Below the pieces are notes generated by a model that was given only the letters and a program-made list of their open reading frames with translations, did not search any database and was not told the DNA's origin. The position numbers were made by a program, and so were the translations under genes. This document shows, in pieces, positions 1 through 8,883 of a stretch of DNA of 64,000 nucleotides. Position 1 is the first letter of the stretch. Each line of letters opens with the position of its first letter. Source of the DNA: Ruegeria atlantica (lineage in GTDB: Bacteria > Pseudomonadota > Alphaproteobacteria > Rhodobacterales > Rhodobacteraceae); contig NZ_WQCF01000011.1 in NCBI RefSeq assembly GCF_013032455.1, positions 44,690-108,689 on the forward strand. Direction: 5' to 3'.

Positions 1-254
1 TCAAGGCTGGCGCGGAGTTTCAGGAAAAGGATCACCCGATTCATAAGCAATCGGCCGAGCATAAGCAGATCATGCTGGATCACTTTGCCGATCTTGCTCG
101 CCGGGCTGGCGCGCGTGACCCCGGAAATCTGGCTTGTCAGATCCTGCTATTGCAGGAAGGTGCAATCGTGACGGCAGTGTTTCTGAAATCCTGTGAGCCC
201 GCGCGAGAAGCCAAGGCTGCTGCTCAGCTTCTATTGGATGCTGCGCTGGCCTGA
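1..254 (+). CDS. TetR-family transcriptional regulator, C-terminal part
   Basis: The reading frame enters from the left edge and gives the last 83 residues of a protein, ending at the TGA at 252-254. The helical, Ala/Leu-rich end with a pattern like CQILLLQEGAIV and AREAKAAAQLLLDAAL is typical of the ligand-binding and dimerisation half of TetR/AcrR repressors. The DNA-binding N-terminus is outside the window, so the start and the regulated genes are not visible. An ATG at 72 lies inside the domain and is not a credible start. The family call is moderate because only the variable half is present. Confidence 0.6.
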   Translation, partial: KAGAEFQEKDHPIHKQSAEHKQIMLDHFADLARRAGARDPGNLACQILLLQEGAIVTAVFLKSCEPAREAKAAAQLLLDAALA

Positions 255-360
255 TCGGGCATTGGGCGAAAAAGACGTTGCGTTGCAAGCCTGTTGACAG
301 ATTGGAAAGCGAAACCTCCCGCGCTAGCCTGATTGGCAAGACATAAGGGAAGGGTTTTGT

Positions 361-1518
361 ATGTCGTTGTTTACCTCGACTGCGAGCTGGGTGACGGACG
401 AGCACCATATGTTCGCGGAAATGGCAAACCGGTTCATGGAAGATGAATTGGTCCCCAATATCGACCGCTGGAACGAGAACGGCGTCGTGGATCGCGACAT
501 GTGGCGCAAGGCTGGTGAGATGGGGCTGATGGCCGGTGCGATACCTGAGGCCAATGGTGGTGTAGGGGGCGGGATCGGTTTCGATGCAGTTACGATGTAC
601 GCGCAGTGTTCGCACGGAGATTCGGGCTGGGGCTATGCCATTCAATCCATCGTGGTTCACTACATCAACGCCTATGGCAGCGAAGACCAAAAGCAGAGGT
701 GGCTGCCAAAGCTGGCGTCGGGTGAGATGGTTGGCGCGCTGGCGATGACAGAGCCCGGAACCGGGTCGGACGTGCAAGCCATTCGCACGGCTGCAGAAAA
801 GGACGGGAATTCCTACCGGTTGAATGGCTCCAAGATATTCATCACCAATGGGCAGTCGGCGGATCTGATCCTGGTGGCGTGCAAAACAGACAAAACCCTA
901 GGGTCCAAGGGGGTCTCTCTGATTGCCGTCGAAACCGAAGGCGCAGAGGGCTTTCGAAAAGGGCGCAACCTCAAAAAGCTGGGGATGAAAGCCAATGACA
1001 CGGCCGAGCTGTTCTTTGAGGACGTCAAGGTGCCGATGACCAATCTTCTGGGCGCTGAAGAGGGGCAAGGGTTCTATCAGATGATGAGCCAGCTACCGTG
1101 GGAGCGACTGACCATCGGCATCGGGGCGCTGGGCGCGATCGACTTCGCCATTGCCGAAACGGTGAGATACACGCAGGAACGTAAAGTGTTCGGTCAACGT
1201 GTGATGGATTTTCAGAATACGCGGTTCAAGCTGGCAGAATGCAAGACCAAAGCCGAGGTTCTGCGCAGCTTCGTCAATGACTGCATAGCGCGGCTTGAGG
1301 CCGGAACGCTGGATGCGGCGACAGCCTCGATGGTGAAATACTGGGGCTCGGAAGTGCAGAATGAGATCATGCATGAGTGCCTGCAACTGTTTGGTGGCTA
1401 TGGGTACATGATGGAGTACCCAATTGCCCGCCTCTACGCCGATGCGCGCGTACAGATGATCTATGGCGGTACCAATGAGATCATGAAGGAACTCATCGCT
1501 CGTTCGCTGGATAAATAA
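361..1518 (+). CDS. Acyl-CoA dehydrogenase, long-chain-like
   Basis: A 385-residue flavoprotein that should oxidise an acyl-CoA to the trans-2-enoyl-CoA and pass electrons to ETF. The FAD/substrate motif AMTEPGTGSD is present near residue 130, and the C-terminus has GGYGYMMEYP and IYGGTNEIMKEL. In the medium-chain type the catalytic Glu precedes GT near the C-terminus. Here that position is Gly, and the likely base is Glu248 in QLPWERL, as in long-chain and isovaleryl-type enzymes. The length is normal. The ATG follows an AGGGAAGGG ribosome site. The gene stands alone, with a LysR gene on the other strand downstream. The real acyl substrate cannot be read from sequence. Confidence 0.92.
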   Translation: MSLFTSTASWVTDEHHMFAEMANRFMEDELVPNIDRWNENGVVDRDMWRKAGEMGLMAGAIPEANGGVGGGIGFDAVTMYAQCSHGDSGWGYAIQSIVVHYINAYGSEDQKQRWLPKLASGEMVGALAMTEPGTGSDVQAIRTAAEKDGNSYRLNGSKIFITNGQSADLILVACKTDKTLGSKGVSLIAVETEGAEGFRKGRNLKKLGMKANDTAELFFEDVKVPMTNLLGAEEGQGFYQMMSQLPWERLTIGIGALGAIDFAIAETVRYTQERKVFGQRVMDFQNTRFKLAECKTKAEVLRSFVNDCIARLEAGTLDAATASMVKYWGSEVQNEIMHECLQLFGGYGYMMEYPIARLYADARVQMIYGGTNEIMKELIARSLDK

Positions 1519-1618
1519 TCAGATCAAAGCCTCTTCCGCCCGTAGTCAATGTTTCTTGCGAAACATCTCCTCCCGTTGGGCCAGGCAGGTGCCTTGGGTA
1601 AAATTTGACGTGTGCAGG

Positions 1619-2500
1619 TTATATCTGTTCTTTCAGCCATGCCCGGAATGATTTGAGCGGTTCCGATTCCGCTCGGGATTGTGGCCATACAAGAAAGAAC
1701 TGTCCAAGGCTTACCCCGGGACCTTGCCAGGCTAGAACCAACCGCCCGGCCTTGAGGTCTTCTTCGATCAGGTAGCTGGGTAGCAACGCGATACCCAGGC
1801 CATGGATGGTCGCCTGGCCCATGGTCGAAAACTGGTCGAACAACATACCGCGAATTCCGGTGATCTCGCGGCCTTGTGCGGCGAACCATTTCTCCCAGGC
1901 GTCGGGTCGTGTTTCGAGTTGCAACAACGGAGCCTGTGTCAGCCATCCGATATCATCTGCGTTGTCGGGCAATAGACCAGGCGCGCACACAGGCAGGACA
2001 TCTTCGCGCATGAGGGAGAGATAGTTAACCCCCGCCCAATCCCGTTGACCGAAATGAATCGCGGCGTCGAAATGATTGGTTTCGAAATCGAACGGGCGTA
2101 AGCGCGTGTTCAGGTTTACGGTAACTTCCGGATGGCGGCGGGCGAAATCCTGCAGGCGTGGGGCCAGCCAGTGCATGCCAAAGGCGGGCAGGATGGACAG
2201 GTTCAGCGAACCGCCCGTCGGGTTTGCCTTGAGCTTCAGCGACGCCTGCGCCAGTTGGTTCAGCGCAGCGCGGGCGACCTGAACGTATTCCTGCCCCGCA
2301 GGGGTCAGGTGCAGCCGCATCTGGCTGCGTTGGATCAGGTCGACGCCCAATTGCTGTTCCATCGCCTTGAGCTGTCGACTGATCGCACTTTGTGTCAGCG
2401 AAAGCTCTTCCGCAGCGGCTGAGGCGCTGCCAAGGCGATCGACCGCCTCAAGTGCCAGCAATGAGGGGATCGAAGGCAAAAACCGACGCGGGGCAATCAT
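1619..2500 (-). CDS. LysR-family regulator (GcvA-like)
   Basis: A 293-residue LysR protein. The N-terminus RRFLPSIPSLLALEAV followed by LTQSAISRQLKAMEQQLG is the winged helix-turn-helix of the GcvA/AmpR subgroup, and the rest is the periplasmic-binding-type effector domain. I chose the ATG at 2500 because it has a GAGG ribosome site at good spacing and gives the usual short N-terminus; upstream ATGs at 2515 and 2536 are possible. It is divergent from the fused E1 gene across 188 bp, which suggests that it controls the E1/acyltransferase pair and itself. The effector is unknown. Confidence 0.9.
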   Translation of the reverse strand: MIAPRRFLPSIPSLLALEAVDRLGSASAAAEELSLTQSAISRQLKAMEQQLGVDLIQRSQMRLHLTPAGQEYVQVARAALNQLAQASLKLKANPTGGSLNLSILPAFGMHWLAPRLQDFARRHPEVTVNLNTRLRPFDFETNHFDAAIHFGQRDWAGVNYLSLMREDVLPVCAPGLLPDNADDIGWLTQAPLLQLETRPDAWEKWFAAQGREITGIRGMLFDQFSTMGQATIHGLGIALLPSYLIEEDLKAGRLVLAWQGPGVSLGQFFLVWPQSRAESEPLKSFRAWLKEQI

Positions 2501-2688
2501 ATGACTAATCCTCATACCTTTCGAATGGAATATCACTGGCTTTTACCGGGCGCCAGTCCGATACAAATCTAGGTTTTAAAGATGGGCGCAGCTTTGTTTT
2601 GCCTCTGCTTGCTAAAGCCTGCAAAAAAGGGGCGTACCGGGTTTGCGTTTACGCCGGTATGTAATTGGAAAGGATCAGGGAACAGGCC

Positions 2689-4881
2689 ATGGATCGCGCT
2701 CAGATCGTTCACGAAAATTTCCTGACCCGCGTGGCTCGGCGCGATTTTCCCGATGGTGCGACGCCGCGCTCGGGTTTGACCAACAGCGATGCGGTATCAC
2801 TGTTCAGATCTCAGGTTCTGAGCCGGGCGCTGGACCGTACCAGCCGCGCGATGCAGAAAGCCGGGCAAGGGTTCTATACGATCGGGTCCTCTGGGCATGA
2901 AGGGATGGCAGCCGTTGCCCATGCGTTGCGACCAACCGATATTGCATTCTTGCATTACCGAGACGCGGCGTTTCAGATCGCCCGGGCCGAGCAGGTGCCT
3001 GGTCAGCAGATTACCTGGGACATGCTGCTGAGCTTTGCATGTTCGAAAGAAGACCCGACTTCCGGTGGTCGTCACAAGGTGCTGGGCTCCAAAGCGCTGA
3101 TGATCCCTCCGCAAACCTCGACAATTGCCAGCCACCTGCCCAAAGCAGTCGGCGCTGCCTACAGTCTAGGAGCGGCAAGGCGACATGATCCCGAGCATCG
3201 CGAATTGCCTATGGACGGGATTGCGGTCTGCTCTTTTGGGGACGCTTCCGCCAACCATTCCACGGCGCAGGGGGCGATCAACACCGCCGGGTGGACCAGT
3301 GTGCAGTCGATGCCGCTGTCGCTGCTGTTCGTGTGTGAGGATAACGGGATCGGCATATCGGTTAAAACGCCGACGGGCTGGATACAGATGTCGATGGAAC
3401 ATCGGCCGGGTATCAAGTATTTCCAAGCCAATGGGCTGGATATCTACGAGACTTATGCCGTTGCACAAGAAGCAGCCGATTATGTGAGGAACCGTCGCAA
3501 ACCTGCTTTCCTACATTTGAAGACAGTGCGCCTTTACGGTCACGCAGGCGCGGATGTTCCGACCACTTATCTGTCGAAAGCCGAAGTCGAGACAGATGAG
3601 GCCAACGATCCCCTGCTGCATACAGTGCGATTGCTGGACCATGCGGGTGCGCTGACCCCGGAACAGGCGTTGAAAATCTACACCGACACCTGCGCCCGTA
3701 CGGATCGCGTTGCGGCTGAGGCGGCAACACGCCCCCACTTGACCAATGCGTCCGAAGTGATGGCGAGCCTGATCCCGCCGAAACGCAGCTGTAAACCCAC
3801 CAACGGCCCCGGCGCCGAGGCACGAACCAAGGCATTCGGTGGCGATATGCGCGCGATGGGTGAGCCCCAGCCCATGAGCCGTTTGATCAACTGGGCGCTG
3901 ACCGATCTGATGCTGGAACATGCTGAGATCGTCTGCATGGGCGAAGATGTGGGCCGTAAGGGCGGCGTTTATGGCGTGACCCAGAAGCTCCAGCAGCGTT
4001 TTGGTCCCGACCGCGTAATCGACACCCTGCTGGACGAGCAGTCCATTTTGGGCTTGGCGATTGGCATGGGCCATAACGGGTTCATCCCGATCCCCGAGAT
4101 TCAGTTCCTCGCCTATCTGCACAATGCCGAAGACCAGATCAGGGGTGAGGCCGCGACCCTGCCGTTTTTCTCGAATGGGCAATTCTCGAACCCTATGGTG
4201 TTGCGGATTGCGGGTTTGGGGTACCAGAAAGGGTTCGGCGGTCACTTCCACAACGACAATTCTCTGGCCGTGCTTCGGGACATTCCGGGCGTTATCATTG
4301 CTTGTCCGTCGAACGGGTCGGATGCTGCGCAGATGATGCGCGAATGTGTGCGCCTCGCGCGTGAAGAGCAGCGGGTGGTGGTGTTTCTGGAGCCTATCGC
4401 GCTCTATCCGATGCGAGACTTGCATGAGGCGCAGGACGGTGGGTGGATGACAACATATCCTTCACCCGATCAGCGTATCGCGCTGGGCGAGATCGGAATG
4501 GACGGAGATGGCACCGATCTGGCCATCGTCACTTATGGAAATGGACACTATCTGTCGCAACAGGCGCTGCCCGAGTTGGCAGCCGCAGGCGTGAAGACCC
4601 GTATCATCGACATGCGCTGGCTGGCGCCTCTGCCAGTCGATGCCCTGCGCGAGGCGACTAAACCCTGCGCGCATGTTCTGGTCGTGGACGAATGCCGCCG
4701 CACAGGCAGCCAGTCCGAGGCACTGATGACGTTCTTTGCCGAAGAACTCCCCTCAACCCCAACAGCGCGCGTCGTGGCCGAAGACAGCTTTATTGCCACC
4801 GGCCCGGCCTATGCAGCGCCGCTGCCGTCCAAGGACGGAATAGTTGCGGCCGCGTTGAAGCTGACCGGAGGTCGTTCATGA
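2689..4881 (+). CDS. 2-oxoacid dehydrogenase E1, alpha-beta fusion
   Basis: A 730-residue thiamine-diphosphate enzyme of the branched-chain/pyruvate dehydrogenase E1 type, with alpha (about 1-370) and beta (about 385-730) chains in one polypeptide. The alpha part has the ThDP motif CSFGDASANHST...EDNGIGIS. The beta part has CMGEDVGRKGGVYGVT, EIQFLAYLHNAEDQ and the transketolase C-terminal domain. Such an enzyme decarboxylates a 2-oxo acid and passes the acyl group to an E2 lipoyl domain, but no E2 or E3 gene is in the window. The ATG at 2689 follows AAGGATCAGGGAACAG; a TTG at 2665 is an alternative start. It overlaps the next gene by ATGA, so the two are probably translationally coupled. Confidence 0.9.
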   Translation: MDRAQIVHENFLTRVARRDFPDGATPRSGLTNSDAVSLFRSQVLSRALDRTSRAMQKAGQGFYTIGSSGHEGMAAVAHALRPTDIAFLHYRDAAFQIARAEQVPGQQITWDMLLSFACSKEDPTSGGRHKVLGSKALMIPPQTSTIASHLPKAVGAAYSLGAARRHDPEHRELPMDGIAVCSFGDASANHSTAQGAINTAGWTSVQSMPLSLLFVCEDNGIGISVKTPTGWIQMSMEHRPGIKYFQANGLDIYETYAVAQEAADYVRNRRKPAFLHLKTVRLYGHAGADVPTTYLSKAEVETDEANDPLLHTVRLLDHAGALTPEQALKIYTDTCARTDRVAAEAATRPHLTNASEVMASLIPPKRSCKPTNGPGAEARTKAFGGDMRAMGEPQPMSRLINWALTDLMLEHAEIVCMGEDVGRKGGVYGVTQKLQQRFGPDRVIDTLLDEQSILGLAIGMGHNGFIPIPEIQFLAYLHNAEDQIRGEAATLPFFSNGQFSNPMVLRIAGLGYQKGFGGHFHNDNSLAVLRDIPGVIIACPSNGSDAAQMMRECVRLAREEQRVVVFLEPIALYPMRDLHEAQDGGWMTTYPSPDQRIALGEIGMDGDGTDLAIVTYGNGHYLSQQALPELAAAGVKTRIIDMRWLAPLPVDALREATKPCAHVLVVDECRRTGSQSEALMTFFAEELPSTPTARVVAEDSFIATGPAYAAPLPSKDGIVAAALKLTGGRS

Positions 4882-5912
4882 CCCGCACAGCCGTTCTGAT
4901 TTGCCCCGGTCGGGGCACGTACAATAAGCCTGAGTTGGGGTATCTGCACCGTCATCACCGACAGCAGATGGACCTGTTCCGCAGCTTCGACGCAATCCGC
5001 GCCGAGATGGGGCAAGAGGCCGTGACCGCGCTGGACGGAACGAGCCGGTATACGATGAGCAAGTATTCGCGTGGCGACGTCGCCTCTCCGCTGATCTATG
5101 CTGCGGCGCTGGCGGATGCACAGGCTCTGGCCGAAGATATTGAGGTGGTTGCTGTCACGGGGAACTCGATGGGCTGGTACATTGCCCTGGCCGCTGGGGG
5201 TGCGTTGTCCTCGCAAAACGGGTTTCGTGTGGTGAACACGATGGGCACATTGATGCAGGAGCAGCTTATTGGTGGTCAGCTGGTTTACCCGTTTGTCGAT
5301 GACAACTGGAATTATGACGCCACACGCAAAGCTGACCTTCTGGCCGACGTTGCGCACATCAACGGGATGGACGGTTGTGATCTGGCGCTGTCTATCGATC
5401 TTGGGGGAATGCTGGTCCTAGCCGGGAATGAGCCAGGGTTGGCGGCGTTTGAAGCCTCTCAACCCGTTGTTCAAGATCGGTTTCCGATGCGGCTGGCAAA
5501 CCACGCGGCGTTTCACACAGCCTTGCAGGCCCCGGTCGCTGCAGAAGGGCAAGCGAGGCTGAGGCCAGACCTGTTTGGCCAGCCAGAGTGTCCGCTAATT
5601 GACGGGCGCGGTAAAATCTGGTGGCCGGGGGCGACGGATACACAAGCGTTGTGGGATTACACGCTGGGCCATCAGGTGACCGAGGCTTACGACTTTACCC
5701 GCGCCGTCCAGACCGCCGCGCGCGAATTCGCGCCTGATCTGTTCATCGTTACCGGCCCGGGCGCGACGTTGGGCGGTGCTGTGGCACAATCACTTGTTCT
5801 GGCGGATTGGAAAGGCATGGAGGACAAGGCGGCGTTTCAAGCGCGGCAAGAGACCGAGCCCTTCCTGATTGCCATGGGTCGCGAGGATCAAAGGGCGCTT
5901 GCAACTGGCTGA
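4878..5912 (+). CDS. Acyltransferase (malonyl-CoA:ACP transacylase-like)
   Basis: A 344-residue protein that starts inside the stop of the E1 gene (ATGA overlap). It opens with AVLICPGRGTYN and carries the nucleophile-elbow motif GNSMGW near residue 96, as in FabD-type acyltransferases, with a candidate catalytic His in LANHAAFHTAL. The C-terminal DLFIVTGPGATLGGAVAQSL also matches the family. It should move an acyl group between CoA and a carrier thiol. No acyl carrier protein or ketosynthase lies nearby, so it is not ordinary fatty-acid synthesis. Co-transcription with E1 suggests that it handles the acyl product of E1, which is inference. Confidence 0.8.
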   Translation: MTRTAVLICPGRGTYNKPELGYLHRHHRQQMDLFRSFDAIRAEMGQEAVTALDGTSRYTMSKYSRGDVASPLIYAAALADAQALAEDIEVVAVTGNSMGWYIALAAGGALSSQNGFRVVNTMGTLMQEQLIGGQLVYPFVDDNWNYDATRKADLLADVAHINGMDGCDLALSIDLGGMLVLAGNEPGLAAFEASQPVVQDRFPMRLANHAAFHTALQAPVAAEGQARLRPDLFGQPECPLIDGRGKIWWPGATDTQALWDYTLGHQVTEAYDFTRAVQTAAREFAPDLFIVTGPGATLGGAVAQSLVLADWKGMEDKAAFQARQETEPFLIAMGREDQRALATG

Positions 5913-5951
5913 CCCAACCCAGATGATCCGCGAAGTTGCAAGGAGCCCCCA

Positions 5952-7223
5952 TTGAGCGACCACAACAAAACCCTTTGGCTAAAAACATGTCGCGAAAAGG
6001 CCGAGACTCGCCCTTTGACCGAGGGGGCAACCGTTGATCTTGCGGTGATTGGCGGTGGCTATACTGGGTGTTCCGCTGCGTTGACTGCGGCGCAGGCCGG
6101 GGCGTCTGTTTGCCTGCTCGAGGCGCAAGAGATCGGGCATGGAGGGTCAGGCCGCAATGTCGGACTGGCGAATGCAGGGCTTTGGGTGCCGCCCGACGAA
6201 ATCCGCGCCTGTCTGGGTCAAGACGCGGGGGACCGGCTGATCTCTCTTTTGGCAGAGGCGCCTGCAGATGTGTTCGATTTGATCGAGCGGCACGGTATCG
6301 ACTGTGATCCAGTGCGCAACGGGACATTGCATTGCGCGCATTCTGCGTCGGGATTGCGCGATTTGCAGGCGCGTCACGAACAGTTGGCCGGCACGGGGGC
6401 GCCGGTTAAAATGTTATCGGGCGAACAGGCCGCGCGCCGTACCGGAAGCGCGGCGTTCCACGGTGCTCTATTCGATCCGCGCGCGGGGACGATCCAGCCG
6501 CTGGGTTATGTCCGGGGTCTGGCCCGGGCCGCTGCTGAGGCCGGGGCGAGAATTATCTCTCATTGCCCCGTTGAAAAAATGCAGCACGCCAATGGCGTAT
6601 GGACATTGGAAACGCGTCAGGGCGTGGTGCGCGCGAAGTCGGTGATACAAGCCACCAACGCCTACCATCAGGGTCTTCAGGCTTCGGCTCCGGCTTATGT
6701 GCCGGTTTATTACTTTCAGTTTTCAACCGCTCCGCTGTCAGACAATTTGCGTGCAACTATTCTACCGGGTGGTGAGGGGTGCTGGGATACCGGGCTGATC
6801 ATGACCTCATTCCGGATGGATGCCGAGGGGCGGCTTGTCATCGGTGCAATGGGTGATCTTGCGCAGGCAGGCCGCGTTGCTCACACTGCCTGGATTAGGC
6901 GCAAACTTACCGAGCTTTTTCCGCAGCTTGCCGGTCAGTCGCTGAACGACGGATGGCACGGGCGGATTGCCATGACTTCGGACCACCTTCCAAAGATCAC
7001 GCAAATTGGCCCCAATGCTTTGTCAGCGCACGGGTTTTCCGGCCGGGGTATTGGACCGGGTACCGTTTTTGGCCGTCTGATGGCCGAGAGTCTGTTGCAG
7101 AACGAACCCTCGCTGCTGCCGGTGCCCGCAGTGCCTGAGCATCGCGAGAGCTGGACCAGCCTGCGCCGCGCCTATTTCGAAACCGGCGCGGCGCTGACGC
7201 ACCTTATCAAGGCGCGGTTCTGA
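5952..7223 (+). CDS. FAD-dependent oxidoreductase (DadA/PuuB-like)
   Basis: A 423-residue member of the glycine oxidase / D-amino-acid oxidase superfamily. The dinucleotide-binding motif VIGGGYTGCSAAL is at about residues 24-36, followed by EIGHGGSGRNVGL, and the C-terminal GFSGRGIGPGT segment contacts FAD. The closest flavour by eye is gamma-glutamylputrescine oxidase (PuuB/OrdL), so an amine or amino acid is the likely substrate. The start is TTG at 5952 with AGGAG ten bases upstream; no good ATG fits. It is on the same strand 39 bp after the acyltransferase gene, possibly one transcript. Confidence 0.85.
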   Translation: MSDHNKTLWLKTCREKAETRPLTEGATVDLAVIGGGYTGCSAALTAAQAGASVCLLEAQEIGHGGSGRNVGLANAGLWVPPDEIRACLGQDAGDRLISLLAEAPADVFDLIERHGIDCDPVRNGTLHCAHSASGLRDLQARHEQLAGTGAPVKMLSGEQAARRTGSAAFHGALFDPRAGTIQPLGYVRGLARAAAEAGARIISHCPVEKMQHANGVWTLETRQGVVRAKSVIQATNAYHQGLQASAPAYVPVYYFQFSTAPLSDNLRATILPGGEGCWDTGLIMTSFRMDAEGRLVIGAMGDLAQAGRVAHTAWIRRKLTELFPQLAGQSLNDGWHGRIAMTSDHLPKITQIGPNALSAHGFSGRGIGPGTVFGRLMAESLLQNEPSLLPVPAVPEHRESWTSLRRAYFETGAALTHLIKARF

Positions 7224-7226
7224 ACC

Positions 7227-7928
7227 TCAGACAGACCGGGTGATGCCGCCATCGACACGGATGTTCTGGCCAGTGATATATCCGCCGCCCTCAGATGCCA
7301 GCATGGCGACGACCGAGGCGATCTCATCATAGCTGCGTCCATACCGGCCCATCGGGATGCGTGCGCGGAATTCTTCTTTCTCGGGTAGGCTGTCGATAAA
7401 ACCGGGCAGGACGTTGTTCATGCGAATGTTGTCTGCTGCATACTGGTCCGAGAACAGTTTGGTGAATGCCGCCAGCCCGGCGCGGAACACGCCCGAGGTC
7501 GGAAAGACCGGGTCAGGCTCGAAGGCGGCAAAGGTAGAAATATTGATAATCGAACCGCCGCCCTGCGCCTGCATGATCGGCGTGACCAGGCGGGTGGGGC
7601 GCACGACATTCATGAAATAGACATCCATGCCTGTGTGCCAGTCTTCGTCCGTCAGTTCCAGCACCGGTGCGCGAGGGCCATGCCCAGCCGAATTGACCAG
7701 CACATCAATGCGCCCCCAATGGTCCAGCGCCACATCGACCAGTTTCTGCAGATCGTCGGTCGACTGGTTTGAGCCGGTTACGCCGACGCCGCCCAATTCT
7801 TGTGCCAATATCTGGCCCTTGCCCGAGGACGAAAGAATGCCAACTTTGAACCCGTCAGCGGCCAGACGTCGGGCGGAATCTGCGCCCATGCCACTGCCGC
7901 CTGCCGTGATAAGCGCTACTTTAGTCAT
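7227..7928 (-). CDS. Atypical short-chain dehydrogenase/reductase
   Basis: A 233-residue Rossmann protein. The cofactor motif ITAGGSGMG replaces the usual TGxxxGxG, and LVNSAGHGPRAP corresponds to NNAG. The catalytic Tyr-x-x-x-Lys is not visible: the expected place reads S-G-V-F-R, just before AGLAAFTKLF. The Ser of NIST and the downstream NNVLPGFIDSLPE are kept. It ends with GQNIRVDGGITRSV, as normal SDRs do. The ATG at 7928 has a GGAGAT ribosome site and was preferred to an ATG 27 bp upstream. It is divergent from a LysR gene that may regulate it. Without the usual catalytic pair, its chemistry is uncertain. Confidence 0.85.
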   Translation of the reverse strand: MTKVALITAGGSGMGADSARRLAADGFKVGILSSSGKGQILAQELGGVGVTGSNQSTDDLQKLVDVALDHWGRIDVLVNSAGHGPRAPVLELTDEDWHTGMDVYFMNVVRPTRLVTPIMQAQGGGSIINISTFAAFEPDPVFPTSGVFRAGLAAFTKLFSDQYAADNIRMNNVLPGFIDSLPEKEEFRARIPMGRYGRSYDEIASVVAMLASEGGGYITGQNIRVDGGITRSV

Positions 7929-8005
7929 GTGATATCTCCGTTTTGCTCTCCCCAAAAGATGCGCTTGCCAGGTGAGTTTGACTAATCAGTTCTTCTGTTT
8001 CTATG

Positions 8006-8022
8006 CTGTAGAAAATCTACAG
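8006..8022. promoter_or_regulatory. LysR-box-like inverted repeat
   Basis: CTGTAG-AAAAT-CTACAG is a perfect 6-bp inverted repeat with a 5-bp spacer, and it contains T-N11-A, the LysR consensus. It lies in the 103-bp gap between the divergent SDR and LysR genes, just upstream of the LysR start at 8032. Autoregulation is the simple inference. Confidence 0.5.
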
Positions 8023-8031
8023 GATAAACCT

Positions 8032-8883
8032 ATGGCTGCATTGCCCCCCTTAAACGCCCTCCGGGCTTTTGAAGCTGCCGCTCGGCATCTGAACTTCCGA
8101 TTGGCAGCCGAAGAATTGGGTGTGACACAAGGCGCCGTTGCCCAACAGGTGCGCGGGCTCGAAGCGCGATTGGCCAAGAAACTGTTCGACCGACTGCCGC
8201 GAGGCCTTGCGCTGACCGAGGCCGGCCGGCGATTTCACACGCCGTTGCGCCGGGCATTCCGCCTGATTGAAGAGGCGGTCGATGACCTTTCGGACGACCT
8301 GCAAATAACGATTTCAGTCACACCAAGTTTTGCGTCAAAATGGTTGGTTCCGCGTTTGAATGATTTCACCTCCCAGCATCCCGACATCTCTGTTCAGGTG
8401 GACGCGCGCGAGCGTCTTGCGGATTTCGAAGGCGACGGTGTGGATATTGCGGTGCGGCAGGGGCGGGCGCCATTTGGCGCAAACCTTGTGGCAGAGCCTC
8501 TATTTTCAACTGAATTTATTCTTGTGTGCTGTCCGCGGACTGCGCACTGCATCTCACGACCTTCGGATCTGTCTGGCCAAACCCTTCTGAACGATACTCA
8601 CGGGTTGTGGCCGTTATTCCTTGAACGCTTGGGTGTCACCGGCAAGCCGAGAATGATGAACTTCAGCCAGACCAGCCTTGCCATTGATGCCGCAGTGTCG
8701 GGGCAGGGGATTGCTTTGGCCAATGCGCCTTTGGTTTCGTCCGAACTTGCGTCAGGCAAATTGGTTCAGCCGCTTTCCGACGTTTTGGTCGAAGATCTCG
8801 GGTTTTATGTTGTCATGCCGAAACCTCCACGCCAGCCGCAACTTGTAACTCTGATGAGGGATTGGCTGCTGTCTCAAGTCTAA
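8032..8883 (+). CDS. LysR-family regulator (GcvA-like)
   Basis: A 283-residue LysR protein with the GcvA-type start LPPLNALRAFEAAARHLNFRL and the helix-turn-helix at GVTQGAVAQQVRGLEARLAKKLF. A substrate-binding domain follows. The ATG at 8032 is preceded by AGGATAA; a GTG at 7972 would add 20 residues unlike the family. It is divergent from the SDR gene, and a CTGTAG-N5-CTACAG repeat overlaps its leader, so it probably controls the SDR gene and itself. Its last four bases overlap the end of the opposite LysR gene. Confidence 0.9.
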   Translation: MAALPPLNALRAFEAAARHLNFRLAAEELGVTQGAVAQQVRGLEARLAKKLFDRLPRGLALTEAGRRFHTPLRRAFRLIEEAVDDLSDDLQITISVTPSFASKWLVPRLNDFTSQHPDISVQVDARERLADFEGDGVDIAVRQGRAPFGANLVAEPLFSTEFILVCCPRTAHCISRPSDLSGQTLLNDTHGLWPLFLERLGVTGKPRMMNFSQTSLAIDAAVSGQGIALANAPLVSSELASGKLVQPLSDVLVEDLGFYVVMPKPPRQPQLVTLMRDWLLSQV

